64,000 nucleotides of DNA from Anaeramoeba flamelloides (GCA_027625915.1 JANTQA010000029.1:7812001-7876000); one strand, 5' to 3'; numbered from the stretch's first letter, positions 11,285-24,298 are shown. Notes: a model not told the origin generated them from the sequence alone. Made by a program: numbers and translations.

Positions 11285-14200
11285 ATGTTTTGTTCCTTTT
11301 CCGGTCAACCAGCTGAGGATCCTGTAGTTACAACAAGTGGGTATCTTTTTGAAAGAAGGCTTATTGAAAAATATCTTCAAACCGAGGGTGTGTGTCCAAT
11401 AACTAAAAAAGTGTTAACTGAAAAAGATCTAATACCAGTCAAACTCCCTAGTGTATCAAAGCAAATCAAACAGACGGTTTCCTCAATTCCCAAGTTAATT
11501 GAAGTATTACAAACCGAATGGGACTCAATTATTTTAGAATCTTTTGCTTTGAAAAAAGAGCTTCATAATGTAAATAATAAACAAATAAACAAACAACACT
11601 TATAACAATAACAAAAAAAAACTTTTGACAAAAAATTTCTTGTGATTCAAAAACCTTTTTGTATCAATTTTTTCTTTAATTCTGAACATAGACCCGAGAA
11701 GAACTTGCTCGAACACTATATGAATATGACGCCGCGTGTAGAGTAATTGCACGGATCATTACCGAACGTGATGAAGCTCGTGCAGCATTAGCAAAATCTC
11801 AAAAGTCTGATAAAAATGAAGAGAAGAAAATTCAAAAAAAACAAAAAGCAAATCAAAAGGAGGATGATAAAACAAAAAACAAAAATAAAACTGAAACAGA
11901 AATGAAAATTGAAAACGAGCAACTAATTTCACAAGAAAAAGTCCAAGAATTCGTGAGCCTTTCAGAAAAGTAATAATCTTTTTCATTTTTTTTTTTTTTT
12001 TGTTTTTCAGTGTTTTTGCAAGTAATTTTGATACAACCATTTTAAAAAAGTGAGGAATAAAAGTTTTCAAAAGTGTTCCCTAAACTCTTTGATTTACTCT
12101 TTTTCAAGCAATATGCGTAATACTTTTCAAAACTATTAGTCTCATTTTTTTTCAAATGCCAGTAATTGTTTTTGCTCTTTTTTTAAATAAAACGAATCAT
12201 ACCAATTCATCACGGAGATTTAACGATCCTAAAGAATTTTAATAAAAAAAAAAAAAAGAACTTTAACAAAAAAGATTGTCGAACTTTTTTGGTTATGTAA
12301 TAAAACCCTCAAAATGAATATCTTTATTTTTTTTTTTTTTTTTTGTGATTAAAAGTTGGTACTTTGAAATTAAAAATTATTTCATCATTCCTCATTTCTC
12401 AGCACAACCATTTCCAAAAAGCAAAAACTAAAAAGTTTAAATAAGTCTTCCAAAAACACTTCTATTTGGGTTGTTCAATCTTTTTGGTGGGCTTTTTAAA
12501 ACTTTTGGAAATCCCTTCTTGGAAATGATAAACAAGAAAATTAAATACTGTGAAGATCAGATTGCCCCAATGAAAAATTTTGTCTCAATACCAATAAGGA
12601 AGATTAATTAAATTTCAAAAAATATCATTTCTAATTGGTTTTGTAAAGATCTTTGGGGTTTCTTTCACAAATAATTTGAACAATATTTAGAAATATGAAA
12701 TAAAAATTTTCATTTATTTATTGGAAAATAACAGTAATTTTCATTGTGTAAGCGACATTGGTTAATTTTGAAATTAAACATTCTTTAAAAAGGAAAAGTC
12801 TATCAAACAACAATGTTGACACGTTCTCTAATTGGAACTAAAAATTAAAAAATAATAATAGGGATCAATAGATCGCATAAACAGAGATATTCTACTTTAT
12901 TTGACAAAATAACTTTTATTATATGAAATAGTAGCAACAAAATAACCTGTTATTTTCAATCGCTACATTCTCAAGAATATTCTTAGAAATATCAAAGAAA
13001 GCGCAGTGAGCGATATTTCGTTGTTATTTTGTAAAGACTTTGTATAATGTGAGATTGTTGGGAAAACTTTGTAGAATAAGGCGGGTTATCTGTTGAGACC
13101 CAAAATAATTAAACAAAAAAATAAAAAACAATTCAGAAAATATAAAATGTATTTATATTAATTTTTTTTTCTAGTCTATTCTACTTGTTTATAAAGTCAT
13201 TTACTACACTCACCACTTCTTAAAGCTGATATTTCAAAAAACACCAAAAAGCCAAAATTAACAAGTCTTTTGATTCTTGTATCTTTAAATTTTGAATAAA
13301 ATTTTTTTTCGAATCCATCATGGTGTTTTCCCAAATCAAGATCATTTCTTAATTTTCATAGTTTGTTATTTAAAACATTATTTGTTATTTAAAACATTAT
13401 TTGTTCCTGCAAATACAATTCAGCCTAAATCAGGAAAATTTTGGAATATTTTTCAGAGCAAATTCTATTTTAAAATACATGAATAAACAATAACATAATG
13501 CTTTTTATAACTTTCCCATTTATAATACTTATCATTTCTCTGTTTTAACCGAGCTAAAATTTTTGATGTTAACAAATCCAAACCGTCAATGGTATTTTGA
13601 TAATATCATTCATGATGTAATTATTGTTCGTATTATTTTCTTCTTGTATGAATTCTTTACATCGTTTTTTTTTTAAATAACATTGATCGATATTAATGAA
13701 TTTTTCGGTGCTGACTTTTTCTTTAAGTTCCTTCTAGTGATGAATTTAATGCTTTACTATTTCTTCCGTTTTAGTAAATAATTCTTATTTTTCTTCTTCT
13801 TTCTCTAAAGATCCGTTTTTTTACTAAAATCTTTTTGTTTTTAAACTTTGAAATTAAATGATTTTTAAATTTTGTAAAAAAAAAAAATTCATCAATATTT
13901 AAACCCATAATTTGATGGGTGCATTTTTTTTTGATTAAATTGGAATTTTCGTTTGCCGTTCTACTGCCTTTGATGGGTTTAACTTGAGATAAACAATTAA
14001 ATGTTCAATGTTCAGAACCAAATTATCCTTATAATCCAGTTAAACATTCTCCTAGATTAAGTATAACCCTTTTGTTTGATACATTTAACCTCTACTAAAT
14101 TGATTATTTGATCCAAACAACATAATGTTAATGTATCAAAATGAGACGAATAATCAGATGAAATCCATTGAATATAATTGTTTGTTTTAAATTGTTTAGT

Positions 14201-17200
14201 ATTGATAAATAGACCATTATGCATATTTCAATGAATATTTTTCAATATAAATACTGTTCTTTTAATTTTGAATAGTAAAAATTTTAGAGCCATAATTTAT
14301 TTTTTTTTTTTTTTTTGAATTTTAAATGTTTTCTATTTAGAATTCACAATTTAAAACTAAAAAGAATTGATCCAAATCAATTTTTAAAAACAATAAAACT
14401 CAATTGAAATGAGAAATATAATATTCATTTAATTGTTGAATTACATTCATAAATTCAAAAGATGATGATGAACTTTTTTATAAAAACTATAAAGATCAAT
14501 GTTAAATCTTAGTGATCAAATAAACCAAGGTTTAACTTCATTCATTAATTTTAAATGATAAAACACCCTAATAATATAATTACTAAAAACCAATTCTTAC
14601 TTATACTTGTATAAATAATGGCAATAATGTGAGATTATACAACAAAATTAAAATTTTTGAAAAAAAAAAATAATAATTACAAATCTACTGCGTATGTGTT
14701 TTTTTATATATTATTCATCAAATTTATTCTCAATTGTAAATATACTTTTAAGGATAAAAATGAATCCAAAAGATTTATATCTTGTTAATTGATTTCAATA
14801 ATGGTATTTAAGGGAAACGTCACCCCAGATGATCAAGTCGCCCAAATATTGAGGATTAATATACAACCGTTACAAGTCTGTCTGGGGCTTTTCTATGAAT
14901 CAAATTTTGTTGTAGAGATCGATTTTTCAAAACTTTAAATAAAAACTAAAAAAGATCATTTTGAAAACAAATATTTTCATAGATGATGGGCTCTTTTGAA
15001 TGAATTTTTTGTGATCTTAAAACAAAAAATTTTCCTGTTTTTATTTTTTTTATTTTATTTTAATTTAAGAAGGGCGTGTGTGTGGTAGTTCCTCTTTTTT
15101 ACCCTAATTCCTCAACTTAATTATTGAGAAAATTTTTTAAAAGATTCCAACATATCTTTATTCTGTATCCATTAGAGTTAATCAAGATATTGAATCTTGT
15201 TTATTAATAATGTTAATTAATATTATTATTTTTAAAAATAAGAGAAAAATTATTTTTTTTTTTATTCTTTTCATAATATTAATTTTAACACTGTAATTTT
15301 AAGAAATAGATAAAGTTTTTAGGTTTTTAATCAAGTCTGGACCATCAAAAACATTAAAAAAAAATAACAATATAAACCTTAAAAAATATTTAATAAACAT
15401 ATTAATATTATATAGCCAACCTTTACATACATTTTGAATTATAATAAACTGGGTTCAGAAATAAATATTTTTGATTAATTTTCCTTAGATTGTTATTTAT
15501 TTTTACCTCAGAATAAAATTAATAATTTTTACCATAACTTGTTATAATATTTTGAACCAATTATGGTATAATAGAGAATGGGCTATATATTGATATTTAT
15601 ATGTTGATTTACCATGTCTTTTAAAAAAACACTTGAATAGGAATACAAATAAAAAAAAAAAAAAAAAAAAAAAACTTAATTTTTGTTATTTTATTATTAT
15701 TTAAGGGAGCTTAAGTCTTCTCATTGTTCATGAGTTATTATTGCATTTTATGCAATTTAGGCTAACAAATTTTCCTGTTTTTTTATTCACTTTACATTCA
15801 ATCTTTTTTATTTTGTATTTCTTTGTAATCTTAATTTCAAGTTCTTTCATTTTTTATTTCTTTTTTTTGATTTCCTTTTTTTTCTTGAATTTTTTCTTTT
15901 TTTTCTTTTTTTCCTATGTTTTTTTTTCTTTATTTGGATTTTTGTTTTATTTGGATTTTTATTTAAATCTTCATTTGAGCTCAGGGTTTCCTCACTTGTT
16001 TCTGAATTCGAGGTTGTGTGTGTGGATTCAAATGATGATCCTGAGTAATTTTGATCATTATTTTCTATTTCAGATTTTGAGTCTGTGTATGTTTCAGATT
16101 CTGGTTCTGACTCAAGATTTATATTTGGATTCAATTCAATTGTCTCGGGATGATTCAGATTTTCCCCATTCACAAGTTCATCCCTATCCTCATTTTGTAT
16201 TTTTGTGTTGTTTAGAGGAGTTGTTGTATGCGATGATGATGATTTTTTCAGAGTCTCTTTATCCTCTTTTAGATTATTATTTTTTTCTTTTTCTTTTTCT
16301 AATTTATTTTCGTTTTTATTTTTATTTTCATTTTGTTTTATTAAGTTTTGTTCTGAGTTTTTTTTCCATTTTTTTTTTTGGGTTCTCGGAGTTTTCAGAG
16401 TTTTCAGAATTTCCAGAGATATCTTCTGTAATTTTTTCTGATCTATTTAAACTTTCTAATTCTTTTTGATTTTCCCGGTCATTGAAGGTCTTACTCTTGA
16501 TAGTTAAAGTCTTTTTTTCTTTAGATTCTTCTTCAAAAGTGCTAGCCCCTCGAAGTTTTGATCCTTCACCGCAAAGGGTAGTTTTTTATTCAGTATTATC
16601 TAAAGCCGGATTAGAGTTTGTATCTTTTTGTGTCTCTGGCTCTATTACTATCTCTCTATTCTTTTTATTGTTTTTTTTTTTTTTCATTTTTCTGATTTAT
16701 TCAAAGAAAAAAGATTAAAAAAATAATATAACAAATATAAACTTAATTAAACGTTCTGTTTTGTTAGCATCCTAAATGTGGAATGGGCTATTAGTTGTTT
16801 TCTTTTATGTTGATTCTTTCAAAATTTTCTAAATCGACACTATCATTAATATCAACTAGTTTGTATATTTATTGAACTTGACAAAAGTTGATCCCAGCAC
16901 AAGGGAATTACTACCATACTCGGAAGAAGTTAATCCCAGTATAGTGCAATTGTATATAAGAAGAAGTTAACTTGTCACCACCATTTATCTTCTTCAATAT
17001 TTTGCCCATAAAATTAGAACCACACTCTTGATTATTTTTTCTTCTTCTCTACTTTTCAATGAAAACCAAAACAAAAATAATTTTTTATTAATAAAAAAGA
17101 AAACTCAAAAAATTTAATTAAAAAATAATCAAAAGTAAATAAAAAAAAAAATATAAAAAATCTTGGTTAATGAATTAATGTTAAAAATAGAAATTCAAAA

Positions 17201-18351
17201 CATTAAAGAAAATTTTTGTAAATTTTAAACCCAAATTTTTTAATAATATTATTCTAATTTAAAATATTTGTTTTTTTCTTTTATATAGGCTTGGAAAAAA
17301 AAGAAAAGTCATGAGATCTAAACTCCGAAAGCATAAAATCAAACTACCAAAAATTGAAAAATATCAAACAATTTCACAAAGTGATAATATTTTTGAAAAT
17401 GAAACACAACCGATTATTGCACTTGAATCGGTGGAACATTCACCAAATATTTTAATTGCTTTAAATGATAATAATAGTTTATGCTTATATGATTATGAAA
17501 AATCAAATGTAATTTCCAAGCTTAAATTTCAAGATGATCATAAAACACTATCAACAAGCCAAAAAATGGAAAGTTTTGTGGTTGGATCTACTAAGGGTGA
17601 TATCACGCTATGGGATTATAATTTAAAAACCCAAGAGAATGGCAAATTAATAAATTGTAATGAAAAATTTACACTAAATATTTATGATATCAATGGTGAC
17701 GACGAAAATGAGAAAAACAAAAATCAATCAAAATCAAAAATGATCGATGTAAACATCCACCCAGATAATAAAACTTTAGTGACTTGTTTAGAAGATTTAA
17801 GTTGGTCATTAATCGATCTTGAAACACAAAAGAAATTTAGATCATTCCACTACCAGAGCAATCAAAGCATTAATCTCAAATATTCATCAAATTGTATCCA
17901 CCCAGATGGCACCCTGATCTTGTGTGGATTAACAAACAATAATATTCAGGTTTGGGATATTCGATCTGAACAAATTGCGGCCACATTGCAAACAGACCAA
18001 AACTTTACTGTTGAGCAAGTCTTATGTTCAAATTATGGTGTTCATGTCGCCTCAGTGACGAGTGATTCAATTGTAAGACTTTGGGACTTAAGAGATCAAG
18101 TAATCATTGAAACCTTGGATGGCTTTGATTTAAACAAGAATACATGCATAGCCTTTGATCAAACAGGCTCACATCTGTCTATCGGCAATTCAAATAAAAT
18201 TAGTAATTTCACATCAAAAAAATGGAAATTGTTAAATGAATTGAAGATTTCACATGAAAAATCTAATATCGAAAAGATTGTTTGGTCAAAAAATAATTCA
18301 CTATTAATTGGTAATTCATCAGGTGGAATCGAATATTTTAATTTGAAATAA
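11285..18351 (+). CDS. PRP19: Pre-mRNA-processing factor 19 (U-box / WD40 ubiquitin ligase)
   Basis: Prp19 is the scaffold and E3 ubiquitin ligase of the NineTeen complex, which remodels the spliceosome in the nucleus. Exons 11285-11569, 11692-11969 and 17289-18351 join in frame (phases 0 and 2) to a 541-residue protein; the human protein has 504. Residues 1-60 form the U-box (MFCSFSGQPAEDPVVTTSGY, then ERRLIEKY and CPITKK). Next comes the Prp19 coiled coil with its signature TREELARTLYEYDAACRVIA. Residues about 130-175 are a Lys/Glu/Asn-rich insertion absent from the classical protein. A basic linker is followed by seven-blade WD40 repeats; IQVWDIRS, IVRLWDLRD and FDQTGSHLSIG match the family. 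Intron 1 is 122 bp, but intron 2 is 5.3 kb and carries an antisense low-complexity gene remnant. I am sure of the identity. Confidence 0.95.
15847..16687 (-). pseudogene. Antisense low-complexity Ser/Glu/Lys-rich gene, interrupted
   Basis: On the minus strand an ATG at 16687 starts MKKKKNNKKNREIVIEPE and meets TAA at 16587-16589. The same frame then continues through KTTLCGEGSKLRGASTFEEE to a NSENSENSEN repeat, and the frame shifts once in an A11/A8 tract near 16370. The next frame runs NSEQNLIKQNENKNKN, then an acidic Ser/Glu-rich middle (ESEPESETYTDSKSEIENN) and a Lys/Arg tail (KKKKHRKKRKKRKNSRKK), stopping at TGA 15847-15849. Codon use and repeats show this strand was coding; the plus-strand reading is only Phe/Leu. 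It lies inside Prp19 intron 2. One nonsense codon and one homopolymer shift suggest a decaying gene, though assembly error is possible for the shift. Function unknown; the composition suggests a disordered nuclear protein. Confidence 0.6.
16773..16810 (-). promoter_or_regulatory. Block shared with the region upstream of the gene at 40.3-42.0 kb
   Basis: Read on the minus strand this block (ACATAAAAGAAAACAACTAA followed by TAGCCCATTCCACA) matches 42493-42532 at about 33 of 40 positions. Both blocks lie 5' of a minus-strand gene with low-complexity coding sequence, here about 86 bp before the ATG. A shared promoter element or a piece of an old duplicated 5' region would explain it. Confidence 0.4.
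16880..16955. repeat. Imperfect 28-bp direct repeat
   Basis: AGTTGATCCCAGCACAAGGG is followed about 45 bp later by AGTTAATCCCAGTATAGTGC, and each continues into an AATT. It lies between the antisense gene remnant and Prp19 exon 3, so it could belong to the upstream region of the former. Confidence 0.5.
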
Positions 18352-18570
18352 AATTATTAATTATGAAATCAAAAAAAAAAAAAATTAACAAAATAAATTT
18401 TTTATTAGACTTTTTCGTTTTTATTTTTATTTTTATTATTTTTCAATGCTTTTTATAAAATTAAAGCTAAAAATATTTTTCTTTCGGACTTTGATAAAAA
18501 AATGAAACATACATTTCATCATTTTGCTGGACTGGATTTTTCCTTTTCATTTTTGGACTAAACCATTTTC
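18352..18570. other. 3' flank of Prp19
   Basis: A-rich and T-rich sequence after the Prp19 stop. No gene is seen before the foldback element that begins at about 18571. Confidence 0.4.
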
Positions 18571-20503
18571 CAGTCAAAGAGGCCCAGTTGTTATGAGTGA
18601 ATTACATGTGTTTAAAGGATTTGAATGGATATTAGAAGCAAAATTAATATTTTGGAAATTTCAACTTGAAATCATTTTTGAACATTTTTTTTTTTTTTTT
18701 TGATTTTTTTTTTTCAATTTTTGTTTCAATTTTTGAATCACTTTTTTTTTGATTATTTTTAACATTTTTTTTTGAGATGCAATTTTTTTTTTTTGCAAGA
18801 TCTATAGTTACTTGGTAAAAACTTGTTTTTCTATTCTAACTGAAATAGTGAAAATTGGTGTAGAGAAATGATATTGATATCTATTGGAATTTTATTTCAA
18901 TCTTCAATCGAAGATTAATATGAATATTCTTGTTTGTCTTAATATAATCACTTAGGATTTGAGTTTTTCATTTTTTTCTGAAAATCTATTAATTGGTTAG
19001 TTTTACTTTATATAAACCCCATTTCAAAATCTTTGACTAATTAAAAATCAAATTTTGAAAATAAATATTTTTTTTTAAATTGAAGTTATCTATTCTAATA
19101 AAAAAATTTCTTTTCTAATATTCAATTATTTAAACTAGATATATTTTTTTTTGTTGAAAAATAAAATCAACATAAATAAATAAAAATTGGGTTCTTTATT
19201 ATGAAATTGAGTTTTGAATATCAACGTTCCTTTATTATTTTTTATGTGTTATCCAAAGATTAATTAGAAAAAAATCAATGTTAGAAATAAATGTTAGGCC
19301 AATTTGATAGAAAAAGAGTTTATTTATTAAATAATTCTTGATTTTAATTTTATTTTTCTATTTTCAAGATAATTTCTTTTTATTGATAAACCAAACTTCA
19401 TTTTTAAAAATGTGACTCAACTGAAGTAATAAATTTCAAAAAAAAAAAAAAATTCTTTTGTAACTAATGACAACTTGTTATTAAATCTTTATTAATCTTC
19501 CACTTTTATTTTATTATAAATAAATAAAACCAAAAACTATTAAAATTACAAAAAATTATCAAAAAAGAATAAAAAAAAGTAAATCAGAATTTTTTAAATG
19601 AGATTTTTTTTTTTTTTTTTCTTATTGAAATTTCAAACGAAACAGGTTTACATTGTATTTTTATTGGTTTCCTAATATATATCACCAAGAACCACAAATA
19701 TCCTAATTGCCCACCAAGTAAAATTTTCAATTTGAATTGGTATCAAAAGATTATAAGATATAGAATTTATCAAAAATTATCTTAGAAAGAATAATATTCA
19801 CTCTGTTTCAGTCAAAGGGAATCCAAAAAAAAAAAAACATCTTTTTTTAAATATCAATTATTTTCTATAATTGACCTTTTAAAAACAAATAAGAAACAAA
19901 TGAATAATAAAAATTAAAGAATTCTTGATATATATCTGAAATAAAACTAATTAATCAATAGATTTTCTTAAAAATTGAAAAACTCAAATTCTGAGGTAAC
20001 TATTGAGAAAAACAACGATGTTCGTTTTGAACTTCTACTGGTATTTGAATAATAAATATGAAACGTTTTTCACTTCATTTTCCATACTTTTCTTTTAGAA
20101 ATCAAGTCCCCAAACGAAGTGTGTTGGTATTTGTGATCACTATTTGAAAAAGGAAATGAAAATGAAGTGGAAAATTTTTCACATTTATTAAACAAATATC
20201 AAGATCAATGATCGAATAGAATTCCAATAGAAATCAACATGATTTCTCAACAATCATTTACATGGTTTTAATAACCTTAGAATAATATTTTTTACTAAGT
20301 GACTATTGATCTTGCAATAAAAAAAAAATTTGCAACTGAAGGACGTTATAAAAAAAAAATCGAAAAAAAAAACAAAAATGTGTAGAAATGTGAAAAAATG
20401 ATTTCAATTTTGAAAATATCCGAAATAAAATTTTTCTTCTAATATCGATGTAAGTCCTTTAAACACATGTATTATACTCATTACAAGTGGGCCCATTTGA
20501 CTG
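18571..20503. mobile_element. Foldback element F with long inverted arms
   Basis: The left end CAGTCAAAGAGGCCCAGTTG and the reverse complement of the right end CAGTCAAATGGGCCCACTTG match. The similarity goes on for several hundred bases: ATGAGT, TACATGTGTTTAAAGGA, GATATTAGAAG, then GCAAGATC-ATAGT-ACTT and a TCTATTGGAATT tract on both arms. About 1.9 kb in total, with no transposase frame visible. The CAGTC ends resemble Tc1-type termini, but no flanking TA pair is clear. Related pieces lie near 39010 (interior TTAAAAATCAAATTTTGAAA) and 57262 (CAGTCAAATGGGTCCAGTTT). Confidence 0.7.
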
Positions 20504-21724
20504 AAAAATAGTTTCTAATTAAAAATGTAAAAGTTATCTACAATAAAAAAAAATAACTTTATAAAAAATTTTCAACATTTAAAATTTTTTATCTTTATTC
20601 TTGTGAGATTATTCTTTATCCAATAAAGTTTTTTCAAACAAAATTTTTTTGAAAGGATTGTCTATGTGTCAAAAACTTCTTAGTATTAATGATTATAATA
20701 CCTTATATTTCCTCAGTTTTTTTTGTTGTTATTGTATACACCAAAATTCCCTAAAATACTTTAATAAATAATTTTTTCAATACATAATGCGTTTTGGCAT
20801 CACATAGAAAATTATTATTTTTCTATTTATTACCATCCAATAGAAATATATACATATTGGTCTTAAATAATTAAAAAAAAAAAGTTAAAAATAAAAAATA
20901 TAAAAATAAAAAATAATATGTTTTTTCATTGTGAAATTTGGATTTTTTTTCAAGATATTTTTTTCATTTTTAAATGATTTGGTCAATAGTTCAATAAGAT
21001 TAATAATTGATTTTTTTTTTAATTTTTTTGATTTTTTTAAGTTGTGACTTTTTATAATCTAGGCATTAAAGAAATAATATTGTTGAATGAGTGGCCATAA
21101 ATCAAATTTTGTTTTCATAGTCTTGAATTAATTTGGATTGTTAAATTAAATCTTACAAATATATTTTTCAAATTTTTAATATTAAAAAAATAGAAAAAAA
21201 AAAAAAATTGACTTGATTTCAAAGATTATTTGATTATCTTTTAACATAATTTTTAGTCGTTTTTTTTTTTTTTTTTTTTTAAATTAGGGTTGGTTACTTA
21301 ATCAAGAAAAAAATGTTTTTATTGGTTTAATTCCAATTTAATAAATGAAATTATTTGAGAATTTTTTTTTTTTAATTTTTATAAAGAATTTTCATTTTTT
21401 TAAATAGGATTTTTCGTTTATTATTCATATGAAAATTTAATTTTGATATAAAGAACTTATTTAATTTTTCTCTTGATTCAATATTTATTAGATTTCATCT
21501 AAAAAAAAAAAAAATGAAAATTTCTTTAAAATATATTTTTTTATTTACTTTTTTTTATTATAAATAAGAAAATGTTGTTTGGTTTTTATTAATACACCAA
21601 TTTATTGAGTTTTAAATTACTTTACTGCAATAAATTTTCTTATTTAAATAATTAAAAATAAAAAATAAAAATCTGTAAAAAAAAATGTAAAAAAGTATAA
21701 TTATTATTTTTTTTCAATATATAT
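20504..21724. other. Intergenic AT-rich spacer between elements F and E
   Basis: More than 80 percent AT by eye, with T and A runs of 10 to 25 bases. No open frame with coding character and no shared repeat are visible. Confidence 0.4.
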
Positions 21725-22264
21725 ATAAACACCAATTCAAAATTTTTAACACACCAAAATTCGATTTGTGAAAAAAAAAACTTATTTAATCAATTCAAGA
21801 AGATTTACCAAATTAGAACGATTCACTAATTGAAATGTTAACACTTTTTTATAAATTACCATGCTCACAAAACAATAAATAAATAAACATCAATACAAAT
21901 AAATCATGGGTGTGTTAAAAATTTTGGAGAGAGAAAAACAAAAAAATATATTTGGTAAATTTGTTGAAATTTTATTAGGAATTATTGATCGATCAAAGGT
22001 TAGATACTATTGACTAATTTTATTTGAGTTCTTCTATTTGGAACAATTCAACTTTAACCTAATATCAATTGTCCAAAAAAAATTTGATCCAACGAAACAA
22101 ATTACGTAATTCAAAAAATGAAATGAAAACAAAAAACTAAGAGATGAACAAATGATTTTGATATTTTTCAAAAATCAAAATTATTTCCCTAATTTCAATG
22201 AAATTGTATTATTGTGATTGTTTGGAACGTTTTAGCTGTGTGGAAATTTTTGAATTTTAGTTTA

Positions 22265-22265
<1 letters not shown>
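21725..22265. mobile_element. Repeat E copy 1 (Tc1-derived MITE)
   Basis: The left end TATAAACACCAATTCAAAAT and the reverse complement of the right end TATAAACTAAAATTCAAAAA form about 30 bp of terminal inverted repeat followed by CACAC. Inside, AATTTTTAACACACC near the left end is repeated in inverted form about 190 bp in (GGTGTGTTAAAAATTTTGG), as in the Tc1 element at 63.2 kb. Copy 2 is at 56693-57237. No coding capacity. A (TA)n tract abuts the right end. Confidence 0.7.

Positions 22266-22301
<36 letters not shown>
22266..22301. repeat. (TA)n microsatellite
   Basis: A run of about 16 TA units directly beside the right end of an E element that has TA-type target preference. It may have grown from the target duplication. 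Confidence 0.8.
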
Positions 22302-22303
<2 letters not shown>

Positions 22304-22619
22304 ATAACTACTTTATCTTTGAACGAAACTCTTTATCAAATAAAAAGGTACATAAAATTTCAAGAATTATACATAACTGGATTAAATTAATTGAAGTATC
22401 ATTCTAAAATATAAAAATGTCTTTAAAACATAAAAAAATATTCAACTGGATATTTAAAACTCATTTAAACTAAAATAATAAAAATTAAAAGTAAATATTT
22501 TAAAAATTGCTATGCCCATTTATTTGAAATGAGTAATCTAGTTTTATAAATTGTAAGAAAAAAAAATATAAAATCAATAAAAATGGTTGAAAAAGGTGAA
22601 TTGGGAAAAATCTCTTTAC

Positions 22620-23463
22620 ATTTTATTGAAAACTCGTTATATGTCAAACTTTTGTTTTTTAAAGTCTCATTTTCAATATAAAGCCATAATTCTTCGGAAG
22701 ATTTTGTTTTAGTAACCTGTGATCGTAGCTTTTCTAAAAATTTTTTTAAAGAATTATTTGATATTTTTTTTTATAGTACTATTTAACAATAAAAAAAAAA
22801 AGAGTAAATTGATAAAATTGGTTTAATTTTTTTTTTTTTTATTTCAATTAGCTTTTTTTGGGAGAAGATAATTTGAGATTCTTAGCATAAAACATATAGA
22901 TATTATGTGGTTTAAAATCTGATAAAATATAATTATACCCACTTCTCCAATTCCACCAAATCCAAGTATTTAAAACCCTAAAAAGTCATGTTTTGGGATA
23001 ATGTTTTTAATTATTATTTTTTGGAATCCTTCTAACTAATAAAGCCCCATTTTTATTTTCTTTTGTGATTCTCCCAATTGGAATGTTGTTATTCACTTTA
23101 AACAAAATCCATTTATCCCAAATGTCACTTATAAAAAAATCTGTCTAACTGTTTTTGTTGTCATGATTTAAAAAATTGAAAAATGATGAAATCTCTTAAA
23201 AAAGAAATCATTAAATTTCACAATAGAATGTTGAGTTACGGATAAAAGATTAGTCATTCAACAACCATAACACTTTTTTAATCATTTCAACTCAACACTC
23301 TATGTGGTAATTTCTTTGAGAATTTTGAAAAAAAAAATTAATGAATGAAGAACTTTCAATCATTAAAATCAATGGGTACAAGCAAAGTAAAAAATTTTAA
23401 TATCAGATCCTTTTCAATATTGCAAAAAAGTGAAAAATTTGCCTTTACTATGGCTATTACAGG
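22620..23463. mobile_element. Repeat C copy 2
   Basis: A nearly complete C element in the opposite orientation to the one at 26186-27563. Shared tracts include GTGATCGTAG, GGGAGAAGATAATTTG, CACTTCTCCAATTCCACC, TAAAGCCCCATTTTTA, AACAAAATCCATTTATCC and a hairpin pairing ACAATAGAATGTTGAGTT with AACTCAACACTCTATGTGG. The right end CTTTACTATGGCTATTACAG is a degraded version of the family terminus. The left limit is approximate. Confidence 0.65.
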
Positions 23464-24298
23464 AAAACAAATACAAATTTCTTTGTAAAATTTGTAAACG
23501 AATTTAAAACTTTAAGAGTTATAACTATCCTATTTAGAAGAATATAATTTTTTTGGTAAATCAAAAGTTTTATCTCAAAAAGAAAATAAATCTTTAGATT
23601 AATATTCAGATAACAAAGATTAGATGTTTATGTAACAACGAGGGAAACGAAATCGAAAAAAGGTACAAACTTTGAATAATCTAAGAGATAAAATGATTTA
23701 ATGTTTTTCTTTTTGAGATAAAAAATGGAAAAAAAAAATTGATCTAACTAAAAAAATTTTTTTTCTTATTTATTCATAAATTTTTGTCACCCTACATTAT
23801 CAAAATTAGTATGTAGAGAATATCACCAATAACATATTTTAAAATTTTTATTTACTGTTGTAGATAAGTGCTACCCAAATACTTTTTTTTCCTTTTTTTA
23901 ATGAGCCTTTGATATAAAATTTAGCTTGCAAAAAGAGGGATACGAGTACAAAATTCAACTAAATAATTCTAAAATTTTAATACTTTTCCACCAAAGATAG
24001 TTAATCGAAACTAACCACAAATCGGGTGATCTTATTGGGTTAACCAAATAATCCAAATATTCCAAACTTTTTTTTTGATCAACAAGTAAGGTTTTCTTGT
24101 TAATGTAATCTAAAACTTTTTAACTCAAAGATCAAAAAAATTATGAGTAGTTCTAATATTCTCTAAAATTGAGAACCCAAAAAGAGCTAGTTTATAATAA
24201 AAGCTTATAAAGTTCACAACGAAAACAAACTAATTTTTCTCTCAAGAAAATAATTATTATTCATCAAATTTTTTACTTTTACAAATAAATAGATGAAG
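23464..24298. other. Spacer with weak coding-like segments
   Basis: After a pyrimidine-rich tract ending in AG at 23905 a frame reads FDIKFSLQKEGYEYKIQLNN and meets TAG at 23998. The same frame continues past the TAG with LIETNHKSGDLIGLTK. This may be an upstream exon of the coding segment at 24299-24524, or a decayed one. A good donor-like GTAAGG lies near 24087. Nothing else is recognisable. Confidence 0.3.

Larger units (their letters stand above)
11970..17288 (+). other. 5.3-kb second intron of the Prp19 gene
   Basis: Bounded by GTAATA at 11970 and TATATAG at 17288; the exons on both sides encode consecutive parts of Prp19. From 12000 to about 15800 it is AT-rich sequence in which I see no coding signal. 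An imperfect palindrome centred near 12980 pairs CAACAAAATAAC with GTTATTTTG-type sequence. A 45-bp stretch near 12690-12740 (GAAATAAAAATTTTCATTTA) recurs near 49680-49725. An antisense gene remnant lies at 15847-16687. Confidence 0.8.

Noticed and set aside
15741-16718. Long plus-strand frames of Phe/Leu/Ser
   Set aside because: They are antisense readings of the Ser/Glu/Lys-rich minus-strand gene remnant.
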